64,000 bases of DNA from JBGSPQ01 sp964346765 (lineage in GTDB: Bacteria; Patescibacteriota; Gracilibacteria; UBA1369), in contig CAYFWB010000007.1 in NCBI GenBank assembly GCA_964346765.1, positions 1 through 64,000 of the forward strand, given 5' to 3'. The notes under the pieces were generated by a model, which was not told the origin of the DNA, ran no database searches, and saw only the letters and a list, made by a program, of their open reading frames with translations. Shown here piece by piece: positions 41,220-49,520 of the stretch (positions are counted from its first letter, which is position 1; every line of letters begins with the position of its first letter). Position numbers and translations under genes: made by a program.

Positions 41220-42914
41220 CTAAACCACTTCCCCCTCAAAAATATCCAGGACTTTTTCTTCAAGAATTTTATCTTCTTTATTTATTTCACCTGCAACTTT
41301 TTGTATTTCACCGCTCAATTTCACTTTTACACCCAAAATCTCTTCAATCGCGTACTCCGCTTCGCTCCGATTTTGGATTTCCATCATTTTATCCAGATTA
41401 AACTGGTTGCAAAATACCAATACCAGCTTATTGCCCTCGACTCTGGAAGGTGAAGACTGATGAAAACTACGCTTCACGACCGGCGTTGTGATTCTCTTTT
41501 CAAAATCCTGCCAGTGCTTTTTCACAAGATCCATAGAAATTTCTGCCGTTACACTTCCGACCGCCACGTTTTGAAACTCCACCGTTCTTTCGGCAACCCC
41601 CTCGGGATAGACCTCTTTGTTTTGAGCACTCACTTCATCCAATTCAGGGCTTTTTTTTTCAGCTGCTGACTCTTCGTTTTGTTCCTCGACCGCTTTATCT
41701 TTCTTTAAACCTCCTTCCGGTGTTCTTTGTTCTGAAAATTCAACTTTTGTTGTATCCAATTTTGCCGCAATCGACTGATGTGGTCTTTCCGCCGTTCTTT
41801 TGGTAGGCGCGCCACCTTTGGCTACAGCCGCTGTTTCGTTAGCTCCGGCATTTACCTTGGCAACAGCTCCACTATAAGCGCCCGGTACCCTGCCGTTACC
41901 CGCGTCGATTGTGGATTTAACAATCGCGACCTCCAACGGCAATTGCGGAATAGTCGTGTATCTGGACTGGTCATGCGCGATTTGAAAATTAGCTATCATC
42001 GCAAGTATCCGCTCCGTGTCCGCCGACCTGTTTTCATCCACCGACAATAAAAGTTGTTTCCTCAAAAACTCAAGAAATCGTTTATTAAAAAACACCAGAT
42101 CCACACCCTGCTCGTACATTTCTGAAATCTCTTTAAGAGCGACTGTAGCCGCCCCTTCATTCAAATATTCATAAAGCTTTTCAATACTGGCGATCCCGCT
42201 CACTCCCAAGACCGAACGCACATGATCCATGCCCAGTTTATTTTCAACAGTTAGCTGTTCCAAAAGACCGATGGCATCCCTAAGCCCCCCTTCCGCGTGA
42301 TGCGAGATCAATTTAATAGCTTCCTCTTCCGCTTCAATCCCTTCTTCCGCGGCAATATATTTTAACCTATCAATCAATGTTTTATCGTCGATTCGCTTAA
42401 AATCAAACCTCTGACAACGTGAAAGAATCGTTTCTGGAATTTTATGAACTTCCGTGGTCGCAAGAACAAAATAAACATGATTTGGCGGTTCTTCCAGCGT
42501 TTTTAAAAGGGCGTTAAAAGCCTCTTTGGTAAGCATATGCACTTCATCGATAATATAAATCTTCGACTTTGCCCTGCTCGGCGCGAAGTTGATTTTTTCC
42601 CTTAACTCTCTAATTTCATCAATACCCCTGTTTGAAGCGGCGTCAATTTCAATCAAGTCGATCAAACGTCCGTCCGTAATTTCGGTACAAATTTCGCATT
42701 CGTTACACGGTTCGTTTTCTTTTGGATTAAGACAATTTATAGCTTTTGCCATCAACCTGGCCGTGGAAGTTTTACCTGTTCCCCTTGGTCCGGTAAATAA
42801 ATAAGCATGACTAACCCTTTCTGTTTTAAGACCGTTTAAAAGTGTCTGATTAATATGATTCTGACCCACAAGGTGAGCAAACGTTTGTGGCCTGTATTTG
42901 CGGTAAAATGACAT
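41220..42914 (-). CDS. dnaX: DNA polymerase III gamma/tau subunit
   Basis: Clamp-loader ATPase. Walker A is TGPRGTGKTSTAR (41-53), a zinc module (C, CNECEIC) follows at about 62-77, DEXH-like IIDEVHMLTKEAF, and the sensor SRC motif is TILSRCQRFDFKR. Domains I-III end near 370; residues 370-445 are low-complexity; the C-terminal 110 residues are the tau-specific part. At codons 419-422 the coding strand carries an A9 run (GAA AAA AAA AGC); a -1 shift or one extra A gives Lys-Pro-stop, which would make a gamma-like 423-residue product. Lies downstream of a glycosyltransferase gene. Confidence 0.95.
   Translation of the reverse strand: MSFYRKYRPQTFAHLVGQNHINQTLLNGLKTERVSHAYLFTGPRGTGKTSTARLMAKAINCLNPKENEPCNECEICTEITDGRLIDLIEIDAASNRGIDEIRELREKINFAPSRAKSKIYIIDEVHMLTKEAFNALLKTLEEPPNHVYFVLATTEVHKIPETILSRCQRFDFKRIDDKTLIDRLKYIAAEEGIEAEEEAIKLISHHAEGGLRDAIGLLEQLTVENKLGMDHVRSVLGVSGIASIEKLYEYLNEGAATVALKEISEMYEQGVDLVFFNKRFLEFLRKQLLLSVDENRSADTERILAMIANFQIAHDQSRYTTIPQLPLEVAIVKSTIDAGNGRVPGAYSGAVAKVNAGANETAAVAKGGAPTKRTAERPHQSIAAKLDTTKVEFSEQRTPEGGLKKDKAVEEQNEESAAEKKSPELDEVSAQNKEVYPEGVAERTVEFQNVAVGSVTAEISMDLVKKHWQDFEKRITTPVVKRSFHQSSPSRVEGNKLVLVFCNQFNLDKMMEIQNRSEAEYAIEEILGVKVKLSGEIQKVAGEINKEDKILEEKVLDIFEGEVV
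41651..41659 (-). promoter_or_regulatory. A9 slippery run in dnaX
   Basis: Nine A on the coding strand between GCTG and GCCCTGA. Slippage of one base places TGA in frame two codons later. In Thermus thermophilus dnaX an A9 run causes transcriptional slippage, and in E. coli an A-rich heptamer causes -1 frameshifting; both yield gamma. Position here, just after domain III, fits. Confidence 0.6.
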
Positions 42915-42974
42915 ATTTAAAAAGGTTTTGGAGTGTCCATATTAGCAAATATACCAAAAATACCCAATCCAAAT

Positions 42975-44081
42975 TCAGACGGTTTTACTGACAATTTTCT
43001 TAAAATCTTTCACAAAACTATCCCTGCCGAATTTAAGCGCGTGTTTTCTGATTGTTCGCGGATGATAATCGGGCTCGTTCACAATCAATCGCCCCAGTCC
43101 GTCCTCCATCGATTCTATTGTGCTGTCATAAAAAAACTCACCGGTCTTACCGGGAATAACATACTCCAACGCACCCCCCTTGCCGAAAGCCAAAACCGGC
43201 TTACCGCATGCCATCGCTTCAACCGGGGATATCCCAAAATCCTCTTCCGCCGGTAAAATATAAGCTCTGCAACTTTCAAGATATGCCTTTACAGTCTCAT
43301 CATCCTTTCTGCCCAAAATATCCACAGTCGGACCGGCGATACTCTTTAAATATTCGTATTGATTACCCCCTCCGATCACAACCAGCCTCTTGCCCGTCTT
43401 GTTAAAAAGCTGAACCGCCAGATCGATTTTTTTATAAGGAGTTAAAGTCGAAACAATCAAAAAATAATTCTCATGTTTACCCTTGGTCTTAAACCGTTCA
43501 ACCTCCACCGGCGGATACAAAAGCTCCGATTCTTGCCGATAATACTTTAAAATCCGCTTCCTAATATGTTGTGAATTTGCAAGATACTTATCTGGTCTGT
43601 CCCCCGCCACCTGATCCCAGAAACGCACGCCGTGCATCAGCTTGTTGATAAAAAACTTCTTAACCATGCCCGATTTTTGCTCGTCCGCGTATTTATGAGT
43701 GTAATCCCAGGCATAACGCATTGGGGAATGACAATAACAAATATGAGTACTGTCCGAAGGAGTCAAAATCCCGTGAGCGTAGGCGTTGGACGAACTGATA
43801 ATCAAATCAAACTCCGAAAAATCAAAAGACTCGATCGCGCGCGGCATCAAAGGAAAAAGATACTTATGCCTTTTTCTAATAAAACCCGGCAGTTTCTGAA
43901 GCCATGAAGTATTCACTTTATCTTTCGGGAACATATGACCGCAGGTTTTTTCATCATAAAGCAGGGTATAAATCGGCGAATCCGGATACATCTTTGAAAA
44001 AACCTTAAGAACATTTTCAGCGCCCCCAAGTTTTGTCAGAAAGTCGTGCACCAGCGCGACCCTTTTCTTTTTCATAGTCAA
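42975..44081 (-). CDS. GT4-family glycosyltransferase
   Basis: A GT-B glycosyltransferase. N-terminal Rossmann part: VALVHDFLTKLGGAENVLKV, the usual Gly-rich acceptor loop. C-terminal donor-binding part: FLIVSTLTPYKKIDLAVQLF, then EEDFGISPVEAMACGKPVLA with the conserved Glu pair, and GGALEYV. Transfers a sugar from an activated nucleotide donor to a lipid-linked or polysaccharide acceptor, probably at the inner membrane face. It precedes dnaX by about 60 bases. The second Met (MKKKR) is an alternative start. Confidence 0.88.
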   Translation of the reverse strand: MTMKKKRVALVHDFLTKLGGAENVLKVFSKMYPDSPIYTLLYDEKTCGHMFPKDKVNTSWLQKLPGFIRKRHKYLFPLMPRAIESFDFSEFDLIISSSNAYAHGILTPSDSTHICYCHSPMRYAWDYTHKYADEQKSGMVKKFFINKLMHGVRFWDQVAGDRPDKYLANSQHIRKRILKYYRQESELLYPPVEVERFKTKGKHENYFLIVSTLTPYKKIDLAVQLFNKTGKRLVVIGGGNQYEYLKSIAGPTVDILGRKDDETVKAYLESCRAYILPAEEDFGISPVEAMACGKPVLAFGKGGALEYVIPGKTGEFFYDSTIESMEDGLGRLIVNEPDYHPRTIRKHALKFGRDSFVKDFKKIVSKTV

Positions 44082-44126
44082 ATTATTAGCCCCACAAGTT
44101 TAGCTTATGGACGCCACGCTGTAAAC

Positions 44127-44140
44127 TTCACTCGGTGAAC
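44127..44140. repeat. Copy 3 of a dispersed palindrome
   Basis: TTCACTCGGTGAAC abuts the stop codon of the gene ending at 44140. Near-identical palindromes are at 223-237 and 328-342 (GTTCACCCGGTGAA core), the latter also overlapping a stop codon. Confidence 0.55.
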
Positions 44141-44448
44141 TACCCATTAAACCACCTCTTATGCACGCCCATTTTGCTCGATTCAGTTCCAAGCCCCATT
44201 CTTAAAGTTTCCGTCAAAATACCAACAGCTTCTGTATCACCGTTCATACGCGCGTTCAAAATACCCAGCAAAACCATGCGGAATTTATTTTTCATCGTAA
44301 TTATTTGTTCCATTTCGTCTTCGGAAAGCTGACCTTCGGCCAGAATTTTTCTAAGCCCTTCATCACTGAATAAGTTGCTCGATTCATCCCCTTTTCTTTC
44401 AGAGATATTATAACTGTCTACGTTAGTATTTCCCAGTGAGCTTTTCAT
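44140..44448 (-). CDS. Hypothetical protein (102 aa)
   Basis: A small soluble protein, acidic at the N-terminus and helical in the middle (SEDEMEQIITMKNKFRMVLL). No recognised family. Lies upstream of the glycosyltransferase on the same strand, 58 bases apart, and divergent from nfo. Its stop codon abuts a palindrome. Confidence 0.5.
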   Translation of the reverse strand: MKSSLGNTNVDSYNISERKGDESSNLFSDEGLRKILAEGQLSEDEMEQIITMKNKFRMVLLGILNARMNGDTEAVGILTETLRMGLGTESSKMGVHKRWFNG

Positions 44449-44503
44449 AAAAAAATGTTAAATTAAATGGGCGAAAAATTAACTTATTACAAACTCGCAG
44501 TCA

Positions 44504-45346
44504 ATGTTTATTTTCGGGGCCCATGTATCAATTTCAAAAGGATTTAGCGAAGCGGCGCGTAAAACAGTCCATGAATATCACGCCAACGCCATGCAGATAT
44601 TCACAAAGAATCCCCGCGGCAGATCACATAAAGAGATTGATCCAAACGACCTTAAAAAGTATTTGGATTACCGCGAAAAACTCAAATATGTAGTGGCTCA
44701 CAGTTCTTACCTTTTGAATTTTGGCAAACCGTTAAAAGATATTGAGTGGGCAAAGAAAGATTTGCTTATTGATTTTCAGAGGATGGATAAGCTTCAGGGT
44801 GATGCAATAGTCGTTCATGTGGGGAAAGCCATGGAGGGAGACAAAAAAAAGGCTCTTAAAAACGTTGTAGAAAACGCTAAAATAATTATAGGTGAAACTT
44901 CCGATAGCAAAGTTGATTATTTAATAGAAAACACCGCAGGCCAGGGGAACGAAGTGGGCTGGAATTTTGACGATCTATCCACAATCTGGAAAAAACTTAA
45001 AGGGGAAAGCCCAAGGATTAAGTTCTGTCTTGATACGGCGCACATGTGGGCGGCCGGCTATGATATTTCAGGCTCCGAAAAAGCCGGGCAAGTATTAAAA
45101 AATTTTGACCAATCTATAGGCAAAAAACAGATCGGATGTTTCCATTTTAACGATTCAAAAAAAGAATGTGGCAGTAAAGTGGACAGGCACGACAATCTGG
45201 GAAACGGCAAAATCAATTTAAAAGGGCTTGGCCTAGTACTAAAATTTGCGATTAAAAACAACATCCCCGTAATTCTTGAAACACCGGACAAAAACCCCGG
45301 TGACCGCTCAAAAGACTTTGAAATTTTAAACAAACTGGCAGTTTAA
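44504..45346 (+). CDS. nfo: Endonuclease IV (AP endonuclease)
   Basis: Cleaves DNA at abasic sites. The TIM-barrel begins FGAHVSISKGFSEAARKTV (metal-binding His), continues AMQIFTKNPRG, VAHSSYLLNFG, VVHVGKAMEG, LIENTAGQGNEVGW (Glu ligand), FCLDTAHMWAAGYD, CFHFNDSKKECGSKVDRHDN and ends PVILETPD. All three zinc-site clusters are recognisable. 280 residues is the usual length. Confidence 0.95.
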   Translation: MFIFGAHVSISKGFSEAARKTVHEYHANAMQIFTKNPRGRSHKEIDPNDLKKYLDYREKLKYVVAHSSYLLNFGKPLKDIEWAKKDLLIDFQRMDKLQGDAIVVHVGKAMEGDKKKALKNVVENAKIIIGETSDSKVDYLIENTAGQGNEVGWNFDDLSTIWKKLKGESPRIKFCLDTAHMWAAGYDISGSEKAGQVLKNFDQSIGKKQIGCFHFNDSKKECGSKVDRHDNLGNGKINLKGLGLVLKFAIKNNIPVILETPDKNPGDRSKDFEILNKLAV

Positions 45347-45427
45347 ATCCGCTAGACCAAATGCCGGCTGTTCCGCCACAAAAACACCCATCTTACCTTA
45401 AACGCCCCCAGCCTAAACCACCAATTT

Positions 45428-47191
45428 TCACTTTCTTAAAACTTTCAGCAATTTCTCAAGAGGCAGAGTATTCAAAACATCCTTTTTCTCCAGCCAACCT
45501 CTCTTCGCCACCGCGATCCCGTAATTCAAAAATTTAATTTGCGTTTCATGATGCGAATCCGAATTAATCGTAAACTTGGCCCCCATTTCTTTCGCCATTT
45601 TGCAGTAATAATCAAAAAGATCCAGCCGCAGCGGTTGGGAATTGATCTCCAGCGCCACTCCTTCCTGAATGGCCGCTTTAATTACCTTGTGCATGTCAAT
45701 TTCATATGGTTCCCGCTGATTAATAAGCCTCCCCGAAGGATGACCCCAAATCTTAACATACGGATTTTTTAAAGCCTTAATCACCCTTTCCGTCATCTCT
45801 TTTTCAGATCTCTTAAAGCCCGAATGCACCGAAGCCACCATAATATCAAATTTCTTCAAAACCGAATCCGGAAGATCAAGCTTCCCGTCAGCCAAAATAT
45901 CGCATTCCGTGCCTTTCAAAATTTTAAAAGCCGGTTTACCGTACGCCGCCTCTTTTTCCAGAATTTCGTTAACCTCGTCAATTTCATCCCATTGCGTTTT
46001 ATATCGGTCCGGGGTCAGGCCGTGTGCGATTCTTGCATTTTGTGAATGATCCGTCAGCGCTATATATTCAAAGCCCGCGGCTCTGTACGCCTTGGCCAAA
46101 TCTTCAATTTCATGCGAGCCGTCGCTCCATTCGCTGTGGCAATGCAGATCACCTTTAAGGTCGTCAAATTCAACGGTTTTGGGCAGTGTGCCCTTTTCGG
46201 CCGCCTCGATTTCACCCCGGTTTTCGCGCAATAAAGGCTCAATGTAAGGCAGTTTAACAGCCTTAAAAACGTCTCCTTCCGTTTTCCCCGCCATCAGATC
46301 TTCTTTGCCGCTCTTAACCTTGAACACACCGTATTCACTAACCTTCATGCCCATTTTCTTGGCGCGGTCACGGATCGCCACATTATGTTCTTTGGAACCC
46401 GTAAAATAATGCATCGCCGCCCCGAAAATCTCTTCATCAATCACCCGTAAATCGGTCTGGATTCCGTTTTTCATAATTATTGATGTTTTGGTCTTACCCT
46501 TCGCGATCACACTCTCCGTTTCCGGGTATTTAATAAAGTGATCCATAATTTTTTCAGATTTTTTGCCGTTACCCTTTTCCGCCACCAGAATATCAAGATC
46601 ACCCACGGTTTCTTTCATCCTCCTTAAACTGCCGGCGTATTCAATCTTCTTAACATCCGAAGATTTTTTCATATATTCAATGATATCCTGGGCAAGACTC
46701 ATCGCCTGCATTAAAGTCATTCTCTGCGTATGTTTGTCGTATTCATCCAGCGCTTTCAAAATCTCTTTTTCACTTTTTTCACCCATTCCGGGCAGTTCGC
46801 TTATTTTGCCGTCCTCCGCCGCTCTTCTAAGTTTTTCTATCGTGTCGATCTGAAGCTCGCCGAAAAACAATTTAACTTTTTTGGGTCCGACCCCGCGTAC
46901 GCGCAACATATCCAAAAGCCCCGGACTGAACTTTTGCATCAGCTCTTCATGATATTTGCATTTTCCGGTTTCAATCAGTTCAACAATTTTCGATGCCAGA
47001 TCTTTGCCGATCCCCGAAATCTGTTCAAGCTCTTTGGGCTTTTTATTGTAAATATCCAACACTTCCGTTCCCAGGTCGGAAATCGTTATAGCCGCTTTCT
47101 GATAAGCCAAAACCCGAAAACGATTTTCACCCTGAATTTCCAGCATATCGCCGATTTCCTGAAAGATTTGAGCGATTTTTTGATTGTCCAT
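45428..47191 (-). CDS. polX: Family X DNA polymerase with PHP domain (PolX)
   Basis: Repair polymerase with associated nuclease. The start at MDNQKIAQIFQEIG is preferred; the frame is open 25 residues further upstream without need. Helix-hairpin-helix motifs (ISGIGKDLASKIVELIETG, VRGVGPKKVKLFFGEL, PGMGEKSEKEIL) precede the palm motif (YAGSLRRMKETVGDLDILVA) with catalytic aspartates. The C-terminal PHP domain shows GDLHCHSEWSDGSHE, HSQNARIAHGL, GTECDILADGKLDL and NSDSHHETQ. Bacterial PolX enzymes fill gaps and have 3'-5' exonuclease or AP endonuclease activity from PHP. Confidence 0.95.
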   Translation of the reverse strand: MDNQKIAQIFQEIGDMLEIQGENRFRVLAYQKAAITISDLGTEVLDIYNKKPKELEQISGIGKDLASKIVELIETGKCKYHEELMQKFSPGLLDMLRVRGVGPKKVKLFFGELQIDTIEKLRRAAEDGKISELPGMGEKSEKEILKALDEYDKHTQRMTLMQAMSLAQDIIEYMKKSSDVKKIEYAGSLRRMKETVGDLDILVAEKGNGKKSEKIMDHFIKYPETESVIAKGKTKTSIIMKNGIQTDLRVIDEEIFGAAMHYFTGSKEHNVAIRDRAKKMGMKVSEYGVFKVKSGKEDLMAGKTEGDVFKAVKLPYIEPLLRENRGEIEAAEKGTLPKTVEFDDLKGDLHCHSEWSDGSHEIEDLAKAYRAAGFEYIALTDHSQNARIAHGLTPDRYKTQWDEIDEVNEILEKEAAYGKPAFKILKGTECDILADGKLDLPDSVLKKFDIMVASVHSGFKRSEKEMTERVIKALKNPYVKIWGHPSGRLINQREPYEIDMHKVIKAAIQEGVALEINSQPLRLDLFDYYCKMAKEMGAKFTINSDSHHETQIKFLNYGIAVAKRGWLEKKDVLNTLPLEKLLKVLRK

Positions 47192-47201
47192 ATTTTTCTT
47201 T

Positions 47202-47230
47202 TTTACGTTTGAATTATAACAGATTATAAT
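47202..47230. promoter_or_regulatory. Divergent promoter region between polX and the beta-barrel gene
   Basis: Plus strand: TATAAT (47225-47230) with weak TTTACG (47202-47207) at 17 bases. Minus strand: TATAAT (47218-47213) toward polX. The two -10 elements almost touch, so the genes may compete for polymerase. Confidence 0.4.
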
Positions 47231-47258
47231 CGTTGTGAAAGCCGTTAAACAATTGACC

Positions 47259-47828
47259 ATGCCCAAAAAAAATGATCCGGAAACATTAAAGATTCCGGCC
47301 TACATACGCAATAAAGCCATAGTCAAACGCGACAGGCAGAAACTTTTATTGACGGCATGGGACAGAAAAGAGGCGGGAGTAAAACCAGGATCCAAAAAGT
47401 CGGTTGGGGTGATTAGAAGAAATCCCCCGAGAATGATAGAAGACAATTCACCCGCGGAAATTTTAAAATCGCCAAACAGAATAGGGAAAACAGCCACAAG
47501 ACCATCGGCTGTTACCCAAACAAAAACCAGAAAGCCTGCCGCTTCTAAAGAAAACACACCGGTAATTTCAGACGGCGCCAAAATACCGTACGCCGGGGAA
47601 GTTACGCACTATCTAAACAAAATCAATGTTGCTATCATCAAAACAACATTACCCCTTAAGCAGGAAGATTTAATTCTGATAGAAGGGAACGAATGCATCT
47701 TCACTCAGGTCATAAACGGCATGCAAATCGATAGAAAAGATATCAAAAGGGCTAAAAAAAACTCTCATATCGGAATGAAAGTAAATTGTCCGGCAAAAGT
47801 CGGCGGCAAAATATTCAAAATTGGTTAG
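47259..47828 (+). CDS. EF-Tu domain 2-like beta-barrel protein
   Basis: Start chosen at MPKKNDPETL (ninth codon of the open frame). Residues 1-110 are basic and Pro-rich, probably disordered. The C-terminal 80 residues (GEVTHYLNKINVAIIKTTLP, QEDLILIEGNECIFTQVING, MKVNCPAKVGGKIFKI) match the small translation-factor-like beta barrel found alone in many prokaryotes and at the end of U32 peptidases. It likely binds RNA or a ribosomal component (inference). Divergent from polX. Confidence 0.65.
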   Translation: MPKKNDPETLKIPAYIRNKAIVKRDRQKLLLTAWDRKEAGVKPGSKKSVGVIRRNPPRMIEDNSPAEILKSPNRIGKTATRPSAVTQTKTRKPAASKENTPVISDGAKIPYAGEVTHYLNKINVAIIKTTLPLKQEDLILIEGNECIFTQVINGMQIDRKDIKRAKKNSHIGMKVNCPAKVGGKIFKIG

Positions 47829-47897
47829 AACATAAATCAACCGACCAATACCAAACCAATCTCGGTTGGTTGTAATACTTTATAGATCCAAATTTTT

Positions 47898-47927
47898 TTG
47901 AGAGTAAAAAATATGGTAAAATATAAT
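47898..47927 (+). promoter_or_regulatory. Promoter of the aldehyde dehydrogenase-aminotransferase pair
   Basis: TTGAGA (47898-47903), 18-base spacer, TATAAT (47922-47927), 22 bases before the ATG. An upstream CAACCGA/TCGGTTG stem near 47840-47870 may end the preceding gene. Confidence 0.6.
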
Positions 47928-47949
47928 AATGTGAAAATAACAAATCCAT

Positions 47950-49461
47950 ATGAAAAAAATCATCGTTAAAAATTACATCAACGGAAAATGGGTAAATGCT
48001 GTCTTTGGCAAAAGATTTGAAAGAGAAAATCCCGCTTTTAAAGACAAAATAGTCAGCACAAGTCCGCTTTCCGACTCGCGCGATGTGGACGCGGCGGTTA
48101 AAGCCGCTAAAAAGGCTTACAAAGTTTGGAGAGACACTCCGGCTCCAAAAAGAGGTGAAATCTTGTTTAAGGCCGCGCAGTTACTGGAAAAAAACAAAGA
48201 CAGACTCGGCGATCTGGCGGCCAATGAAATGGGTAAGGTAAAAAAAGAAGCATACGGAGACGTACAGGAAGCTATCGACATGGGATATTACATTGCCGGA
48301 GAGGGACGGAGACTGTTTGGAGAAACCGTGCCGTCCGAACTGCCCAATAAATCTATCAAAACAATCAGACAGTCTCTTGGCGTTTTTGCGGTAATAACAC
48401 CCTGGAACTTTCCGGTAGCGATTCCAGCGTGGAAAATATTTCCGGCTTTAATAAGCGGTAACTCCGTTGTCTTTAAGCCTTCACAATATTCCACGGCCTG
48501 TGCCTATGAGTTCGTAAAAATTTTTGAACAAGCCGGATTGCCTGCCGGAGTTTTAAACCTTGTTTGCGGTCAGGGAGGCGAAGTGGGAACTCCGCTGGTG
48601 GAACATCCCGGTATTAGCGGTGTCACTTTCACCGGGTCATCTAACGTGGGCATGAAATTGGGTGAATATTGCGGTAAAAACCTGATCAAACATTCATTGG
48701 AAATGGGTGGTAAAAACGTGATCATCGTTATGGACGACGCGGATATTGATCTGGCTGTTGATGGCGCGGTTTGGGCCGCGTTTGGTACCACGGGTCAGCG
48801 TTGCACGGCCGCTTCAAGAGTCATTGTGCATCAAAAAGTTTATGATCGATTCAAAACCAAATTCTTAAAAGAAGTAAAAAAGATGAAACTTGGATACGCG
48901 CTAGATAAAGAAGTGGATATGGGGCCTTTAGTTAATGAAGATGCGGTAAAAAAGACTTTACGTTATATGGAAGTCGCTCAAAAGGAAGATAAAGCCAAAT
49001 TGGTTTTAGGCGGGGAAGTTGCAAAAGGAAAGGGAGTAAAAAATATAAACCTTGCCAACGGTTATTTCTTTAAGCCAACGGTTTTTGAAGAAGTTGCGCC
49101 AAAAATGAGAATCTTTCAAGAAGAAATCTTTGGACCGGTTACGGCATTAACAAAAGTAAAAGACTTTAATCAAGCACTGGAATATGCCAATAAAGTAAAA
49201 TACGGTTTAAGTTCATCCATATTTACAAAGAACGTTAATTTAGCGGAAAAAGCCGCGGAAAAACTGGAAACAGGCCTTGTTTACGTAAACACATCCACAA
49301 TCGGAGCCGAAATCCAGACACCTTTCGGTGGTGTTAAAAACACCGGAAACGGCCATCGCGACGCCGGGGGCAGAGGCGGCGCCATAGAAACATTTACCGA
49401 AATAAAAGTGATTTCGGTGGACTATTCCGGAGAACTGCAAAAAGCGCAGGGGATTGAATAA
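47950..49461 (+). CDS. Aldehyde dehydrogenase family protein
   Basis: NAD(P)-dependent oxidation of an aldehyde to an acid. Conserved residues: Asn in ITPWNFPVAIPAW, VFKPSQYS, the GSSNVG cofactor loop, E251 in LEMGGKN and the nucleophile C285 in GTTGQRCTAASR. The C-terminal IGAEIQTPFGGVKNTGNGHR resembles ALDH7 (aminoadipate semialdehyde dehydrogenase), though that is a weak cue. Length 503 is typical. It is followed after 59 bases by a class III aminotransferase; together they could oxidise an amino acid omega-amine (lysine, ornithine or GABA type) to the corresponding acid. Confidence 0.9.
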   Translation: MKKIIVKNYINGKWVNAVFGKRFERENPAFKDKIVSTSPLSDSRDVDAAVKAAKKAYKVWRDTPAPKRGEILFKAAQLLEKNKDRLGDLAANEMGKVKKEAYGDVQEAIDMGYYIAGEGRRLFGETVPSELPNKSIKTIRQSLGVFAVITPWNFPVAIPAWKIFPALISGNSVVFKPSQYSTACAYEFVKIFEQAGLPAGVLNLVCGQGGEVGTPLVEHPGISGVTFTGSSNVGMKLGEYCGKNLIKHSLEMGGKNVIIVMDDADIDLAVDGAVWAAFGTTGQRCTAASRVIVHQKVYDRFKTKFLKEVKKMKLGYALDKEVDMGPLVNEDAVKKTLRYMEVAQKEDKAKLVLGGEVAKGKGVKNINLANGYFFKPTVFEEVAPKMRIFQEEIFGPVTALTKVKDFNQALEYANKVKYGLSSSIFTKNVNLAEKAAEKLETGLVYVNTSTIGAEIQTPFGGVKNTGNGHRDAGGRGGAIETFTEIKVISVDYSGELQKAQGIE

Positions 49462-49520
49462 AGTCCCATTTCCCCCACCTGGGGGATGATAACAAATCAA
49501 CATTAAATAAAAATAAAAAA

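Noticed and set aside
44127..44140. Palindrome as a LexA or other named operator
   Set aside because: TTCACCCGGTGAA does not match a named operator I can support, and it sits at gene ends, not promoters.
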